The notes under the pieces: model-generated
What the model was told of the DNA's origin: nothing
The model's input: the letters and a program-made list of their open reading frames with translations, nothing else
Database searches by the model: none
Assembly (NCBI GenBank): GCA_015680905.1
Contig: CM027377.1
Span: 37,286,501-37,350,500 of the forward strand
Source: Coptis chinensis
Lineage: Eukaryota; Streptophyta; Magnoliopsida; Ranunculales; Ranunculaceae
DNA: 64,000 nt
Direction: 5' to 3'
In this document: piece after piece, positions 58,910-64,000 of the stretch
Numbering within the stretch: the stretch's first letter is position 1
Layout of the letters: every line of letters begins with the position of its first letter
Program-made: the position numbers and the translations under genes

Positions 58910-60810
58910 CTATTTAAAGGGGGCAGAGAGAGAGAGAGTTATTTCATACGTAAGAAGATATATACAGAACATACTGTGATTTAAGTGCATATTATCTGCA
59001 ATACCAAAGTAGAAACGCCAACTCAGTTGGTCAATTATGTTTCACTTGGACATAGTATATAAAACTAGTGACATGAAAAATGTAGTTTTTTTATGTGGGA
59101 ATTTCTCTCACTGCATATCAAGTAGTAGTATCTTTTGAGATGTTAGTATAGTCTCACATGGGATAATTAAAGCTTTGCATAATAGTATATAGTTCCTTGA
59201 GTTGGATGCCCAAATTTAGAAAATATCAGAGCAAACAATTGTATTTGGCCCAAATGGGACCATTTATTAGATGTTTCCCAAGTACATTGTCCTCGTGTTA
59301 GGTTCAAGTAACGCCACACGTGAGGGGGCTTGTTGAGATATTAATATAGTCCCACATGGGATAATTAACTAAGAAAGAGCAATCATATAATTATATCTTG
59401 AAGCCATATAATTGGATCAAACAAATACAATGAAAGCTTAACAACACTTAATTGTTTTGCCATCAACCTGTAAGCGATCCCAAGAGAACCCAAAGTTGCT
59501 GCTATTGGTGTTTATTCCTATTAAGCAAATGAGAGTTTGAGACAAAGGTCGAACCCACCCACCCCCCCCCCCCCCTATGCTGCAAATGTAGACCCTACCA
59601 ACATCCTTTTTCCCACTATTCCATTGAAGATCCTACCACAATTTCCTTTGGCTAGTTGGTTTTGCGAAAAAGTTCCAAGAACTTGGTGCGTGAAAAAAAA
59701 ATAGAGCCCATTAATTTTTAACTTTGTCACATTAGGATATTGCTACCAAACGCCAATTAGATACTGAACCTGAACTAAATGCAGTTAAATCTAACAAAAC
59801 TATATGTCCAATCAAAATGCATTAGTTCAGACATTTACGTTAGTTGTTCATTATGTTGCAATAGCTCAAGTATAAAGACAAGATATGCAACTTTAGAATT
59901 ATAAAGTACTTCAAGTGAAAGAAACAGACAACACTTAAAAGTGCTCCAACATAGCAACTTGGAGTTACAGAACAGAATGCAAACAATGTACTTAGTGAAC
60001 TCAGGCCTTCACAACAACTTCGGATCTACTTTTACATAAATCTAAGAAGAAAATATTATTAATAATGAGTGGCATGAACTTGAAAAATAAAAATAAGCTA
60101 GGAAACAGTAAATTCATGAAAGCAAATCTCTTAGTTTTAATAAATCATGCAATTTGCCTAAGTAGCACTAACTGGAACCAGAACAACACAAAATCCACCC
60201 AAGTTCAACAGAAAGAAAAACAATCTGACCAAAGATGCATACCTCAATCCGTCCAAAGCTCTATTTCTAAGGCTTCCATTTAATCATGACAAAACTGGAA
60301 CAAAGATTCAAAAATGAGAACAGAAAAAAAAGATCAAACTTTGGGAGAAAAGGAGACACCTTTTTCTCCATTCCCAGAGGAGATGCAATAGAAGGTTCAT
60401 CGAATAATAGTTATGACCCCATGTCTGTTAAATTAACTGAGAGGATGTTTGAGATTTGTGTAGTGAAAATCTTCCCCCGAGAGTTTCAAAACACGTTCAG
60501 TGGTTGAGCGAACTCCAAGTGGCTTAGGAAGCGGTTTCGATAATGGATGATAAGAGAAGGGACAAAAATAGCGGCAGAGGATGGACAAACATTGGTTTAT
60601 CTCTTCCTTTATTTTATCCGTTATTATTTTCAAGATAGAACTTAATTCTTTTAAGTTCTTTTCGTTGATTTATCTCTCATTAGTTATGACGCTGCGACAG
60701 AAAAGTGTAGCGTCGGTGAGAGAGAGGGAGGAGACTGTAGAGTATAGCGGCGGTGAGAGAGAGAGGAGAGAATGTAAAATTATGTTTTATATTTCAAGTG
60801 TTTTAATTTG
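58910..60810. other. CACTA-2 interior without recognised gene
   Basis: Two similar stretches at 59136-59171 and 59333-59367 (GAGATRTTARTATAGTCYCAC) look like an LTR start motif of small plant retroelements; the second is preceded by GAGGGGGC. A minus-strand stretch near 59520-59460 (NTNSSNFGFSWDRLQ) before a CTTACAG sequence could be another exon, unproven. A C-run lies at 59560-59574. Confidence 0.35.
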
Positions 60811-61862
60811 TAACACTTCTCAAATGATTTTTAAGCGTTAGCAATTAATTCCTTAAATTCACCGAAATAAAGCAACGCTTATGTAGCGTTGACAACTTGC
60901 TAACGCTTACATAAGCGTTGCAAAAAAAAAAAGGTGCGTGTTGCAAATATCCTATTATGGTGTAGTGCAAACTTAACCAACTGCAAATGATGGTTGACTC
61001 CAGTAAAGGGGGCAAAAGGCATAGAGTATGCATTGGTACGATATGTGGTATCAAAAGAGACAACATCCCCAAAGTATTTATACTGGACTCGAGACCTCCC
61101 ATCAACCCAGAAAAAGTTTAGTGCAGTCCCATTTTGATCTAGATCAATAGCATAGTAGAACTGGGGATCCTCCGCACTCCTCTGCATAAAATAGTTTAGC
61201 ACGGCTGTTGCATCACCTTCTTTAGGCATCTTTCTAGACAAACCATAATGATGGTTCCAACAATCCTTCTTTGTAAACCCAACTTCCTCCCCATGAAAAA
61301 TAGATGCCACTTTCCCAACAGGTAAACTGTTATCACTGAAAATCTCAGTCAAGCTCTTTGCTGCTCCAGGCATAGTTTTGTTAATTTTCATGCAAATTCT
61401 CTTTGCTGGAGTCACGCAACCGTGGCTATGCTCATTATGAGCAATGCTGACATCGTATATCTCTTCATGTAGTCTTTTCTTAACACGCATTTTAGCTTCG
61501 CAACCGCACCGGATAGTCGATGTATTTCTTAATCTCACTAAATCTCTCTTGTTAGGGGCACCTTCACGTGCACAAACAAATAAACAATTAGTAACCACAT
61601 TCACATCAGTTCCCTTCTTCTCCGTCGTCCGAACACGAGTCTCAAATCCCTCTTGTTGACCATACTCTCTGTAGTAAGTCTTTGCCTCGTCAACACTTCT
61701 AAAAGTCATACCTACATACGGAGCAACTAATATCGGCATGCTTTGAACAAGAGATTTAGTAGACGAAGAACCAACTACATCTTTTTCGATTTCTATCAGA
61801 TTCATATCGGCGTCGCAATGAACACCAGCCATTATATCAAGACTATATAATACCTGCATGGC

Positions 61863-62551
61863 AAATTCAACACCAGACTAGCATGACAAGGGAGACTACA
61901 CAGATTAACTGAAAGTAATAAAATTTATTTCGATAAATTTGCCAAGACAAATTTGCATCCAGAATCAATATGCTTTAAAATTTCATAAATATATAGCATT
62001 TCATAAATTTCATAAAATTGATCAAATATTATTCTAGCAAGCATTTAGAAAACTCAATCATCAAAAATTTTACCCGATTGAAAGCTGCTTCATATTTCCA
62101 CTACACAGAACCAATATAAATGGTGGAATATATTTTCCGTTGAACATAAAGAATTTGCTCGAGCATATTCTTTTTATCAAGACTATACATCTCCTCACAT
62201 ACAACACAAACACTACAATTTCCCTAAACATCCCAATAAAACAATAAGGCAGACATAGCTGATTGTACCAAAACAAGGGAAGTAACTAACCTGTCCTTCA
62301 AGCTTGCAATGACGTGGGATGCCGGAGTGGGATGTCGGAGTGGGATGCCGGAGTGGGTTTTTCAATTTGGAGTTTGGAGTTTGGAGTTTGGAGTTTGGAG
62401 TTTTTGGAGTTTGGTTTCGGACACTGTTTGCCAAAGGTTTTGTTAACAAATTTTTGTTTTGTGTTTTGTTAAGTTCGTGGGTTGGGCTTTAAGGACGTGA
62501 ACAGTAGTATGTCACGGTAGGATGTCACGATAAGGATGTCACCCTAGCCAA

Positions 62552-62555
<4 letters not shown>
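61863..62555. repeat. MULE right terminal inverted repeat, 693 bp
   Basis: Inverse of the left repeat, about 50 bp longer because of a (GGAGTTT)n expansion at 62367-62410. It also holds GGATGCCGGAGTGG repeats at 62318-62358. The transposase coding frame starts only a few bases inside its inner border, so the promoter and 5' UTR of the gene lie within the repeat. Confidence 0.9.

Positions 62556-62589
<34 letters not shown>
62556..62589. repeat. AT microsatellite at MULE right border
   Basis: A run of AT directly after the right terminal repeat, mirroring the left border. Confidence 0.95.
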
Positions 62590-62592
<3 letters not shown>

Positions 62593-62765
62593 GTTAAAGT
62601 GGACGTTGGGCTTAAATAAATTATATACCAAACCAAAACAAATTACATGTGGAAAATTAAATTATACAAAAAATAACATCACAAAATATATAATAGAAAA
62701 TGAAAAAAAAAAATAACGGCAAAGCAATAATGACAAATATTTTAAAACACATATAATAATGAATG

Positions 62766-63690
62766 AAACTAACGTCAAAGAACAATTAATGGGGAACCGA
62801 AAATTGGATGTAAATGCATCGAACTAACCTCAAATAATATTTAATGGGAAATCGGAAACTAGATGCAAATGCAAGCATTAAACTAATCTTAAAAAGTAAT
62901 TAATAGAAAATCAAAATGTGGATACAACTGTATTAAACTAACATCAAAGAATAATTAACGGAAAATCAAAACTTAGATGCAAATACATCAAACTAATATA
63001 AAAAAATAATTGTCGGGAAATCGGAAATTGGATGCAAATGCATTGAACTAACCCTCAAAGATTAAATTAATGGGAAATCGAAAACTGGATGCAACTGCAT
63101 TGAACTAACCTCAAAGAAAAATTAATTATAAATTGGAAACATGATGCAAATGCGTGGAACTAATCTTAAAGAATAATTAATGGGAAATTAGAAACCTGAT
63201 GCAACTGCACTGAACTAATCTTAAAAAATAAACTACATGCAAATGCATTGAACTAACCTCAAAAAATAATTAACGGGAAATTGGAAAGTGGATGCAAATT
63301 CATTGAATTAACCTCAAACAATAATTAACGGAAAATTGGAAACTAGATGCAAATGTAACCTTATCAAATAATAAATGAGAAATAAAAAACTGTATGCAAA
63401 TACATTAAACTAATATCACAGAATAATTAACGAAAAATCAGAAACTAGATGCAAATGTATTGAGCTGACCTCAAAGAACAATTAATAGGGAATTGGAAAT
63501 TGGATGCAAATGCATTGAGCTGACCTCAAAGAATAATTAATAGGGAATTGGAAATTGGATACAAATGTATTGAACTAACTACAAAGAATAATTAACGAGA
63601 AATCAAAAACTAGATGCAACCGCATTGAACTAACCTCAAAATATAAATAACGAAAAATCAGAAACTGGATGCAAATGCATTGAACTTTAT
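62766..63690 (+). repeat. Minisatellite, about 17 units of about 55 bp
   Basis: Repeats of a unit like GAACTAACCTCAAAGAATAA, then TTAACGGGAAATCGGAAACT, then GGATGCAAATGCATT. Units vary by substitutions and small indels; some start GAGCTGACC. One unit near 63212-63251 is shortened. No coding capacity. Confidence 0.9.
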
Positions 63691-64000
63691 CAAAATATAG
63701 TTGGATTATATGTTGTGAGAATGTCTCGATAAGTATATTTTTGCATTTAAAATTGTGTTTATCTTATCTCTTTCCGTATGATTGGTAACTCCTTGCTATT
63801 CAAGTAGCTTCAATATATATGAACTTCGCCTTATTAGGCAATCTCACAAAACTTCAATCAAACTTCTATTATTAAACAACAAAATGAAGTTGAAGGGTTT
63901 TATCAAATGTGAGTCTTTTTTTTATTGGAGAGTGAGATTTTCGCGTTATAAGATATTTGGACGAGTGATCAATATAATATTAATATATAATAGTTCTGCA
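63691..64000. other. Unassigned AT-rich DNA
   Basis: No gene supported to the window end. Confidence 0.5.

Larger units (their letters stand above)
53899..60967. mobile_element. CACTA transposon carrying WD40 and AP2 gene fragments (CACTA-2)
   Basis: Starts CACTACACCATAACAGG, ends CCTATTATGGTGTAGTG, and is flanked by CAA on both sides (53896-53898 and 60968-60970). Subterminal regions (53915-54260 and 60815-60945) hold many GCGTTGCAAA and AACGCTTATTAACCGTTG repeats. No CACTA transposase frame is present. The interior carries minus-strand exons of a WD40 protein (56564-58909) and an AP2/TOE-type factor (55921-56305), plus a SINE at 57077. Confidence 0.92.
52694..61859 (-). pseudogene. FAR1-type MULE transposase, split by a CACTA and with two stops
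   Basis: Part 1 (61859-60968) has a FAR1 DNA-binding domain at about residues 50-145 (YYREYGQQEGFETRVRTTEK, CGCEAKMRV, HNEHSHGC) and the start of the MULE transposase domain (KYFGDVVSFDTTYRTN, PFAPFTGVNHH). Part 2 (53895-52694) continues with LLLDETEHTFIWLFKAWL, AIITDQDRVM (catalytic Asp), HHYCLCHVM and a SWIM zinc finger CECKYFQFMGLLCGHML. The join is in frame after removing the CACTA and one CAA. About 697 codons result, with TAG stops at 53231-53233 and 53144-53146. FAR1/FHY3 light regulators descend from such transposases; the TIR location shows this is the transposon form. The likely start is the Met in MAGVHCDAD; a splice acceptor CAG lies just upstream. Confidence 0.9.
47821..62555. 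mobile_element. Mutator-like element with long TIRs and two convergent genes
   Basis: The ends CGGTTTGGCTAGGGTGACAT and its inverse at 62536-62555 open long inverted repeats (47821-48464 and 61863-62555). The flanks are AT repeats, so the usual 9-bp duplication cannot be told apart. A FAR1-type transposase gene reads inward from the right repeat and a GRF zinc-finger gene reads inward from the left. Without the nested 7.1-kb CACTA the element is about 7.66 kb. It also carries S18 and other captured DNA (49.1-51.7 kb) and a fold-back element (50.2-51.0 kb). The transposase has stops, so this copy is probably not active alone. Confidence 0.9.

Noticed and set aside
52694..61859. Host FAR1/FHY3 light-signalling gene
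   Set aside because: It lies just inside matching long terminal inverted repeats with a second convergent gene, so it is the transposon's own transposase rather than a domesticated host gene.
62766..63690. CRISPR-like array
   Set aside because: Units are contiguous diverged repeats without unique spacers, in a plant nuclear context; it is a minisatellite.

Overview
The window is nuclear DNA of a flowering plant, most likely a eudicot. It is AT-rich and carries Athila-type and chromovirus-type LTR elements, L1-type LINEs with an RNase H tail, tRNA-derived SINEs, CACTA, Mutator, hAT and PIF/Harbinger elements, and fragments of plant versions of host genes. I see no intact ordinary host gene. 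Nearly everything recognisable is a transposable element, a piece of one, or a host gene fragment carried inside one. A species cannot be named from sequence alone. Layout, left half: 1-2.1 kb is intergenic with one SINE. At 2178-21066 an Athila-type Gypsy element (minus strand, 5-bp duplication GGGTT) sits inside the B box of a second SINE. It was itself hit by a short retroposon (4073-5058), a solo LTR (12351-13760, duplication ATATT) and, inside its right LTR, a 4.9-kb CACTA element (15627-20573, duplication GTT). That CACTA carries intron-containing fragments of two unrelated host genes, plant tRNA ligase and the NMD factor UPF2. From 21.1 to 34.6 kb there are a chromovirus end, a plus-strand LINE, a Gypsy leader and gag-like fragment, low-complexity DNA and a minus-strand LINE of the same family. 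Layout, right half: 35.2-40.4 kb may be an old hAT-like element holding a Gypsy remnant split by a solo LTR. From 41 to 47.8 kb there are a young 5'-truncated LINE with a 15-bp duplication, two Tourist-like MITEs, a hAT MITE nested in another hAT MITE, a 398-bp tandem duplication, and a palindromic MITE in an AT microsatellite. The region 47821-62555 is a Mutator-like element with terminal inverted repeats of 644 and 693 bp. Two convergent genes start just inside these repeats: a FAR1-type transposase on the minus strand, and a small GRF zinc-finger membrane protein on the plus strand. The layout resembles maize MuDR. The MULE also holds a ribosomal protein S18 fragment and an unidentified terminal exon. 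Its transposase is split by a 7.1-kb CACTA (53899-60967, duplication CAA), which carries exons of a WD40 protein and of an AP2/TOE-type transcription factor. A minisatellite of about 17 units of about 55 bp closes the window. The main result is that three elements in 64 kb each carry unrelated host gene fragments with exon-intron structure kept. Both CACTA elements carry two host genes each, all four on the same strand. Many captured exons have in-frame stops, so they are decaying copies; small-RNA or antisense effects on the parent genes are possible but are inference only.
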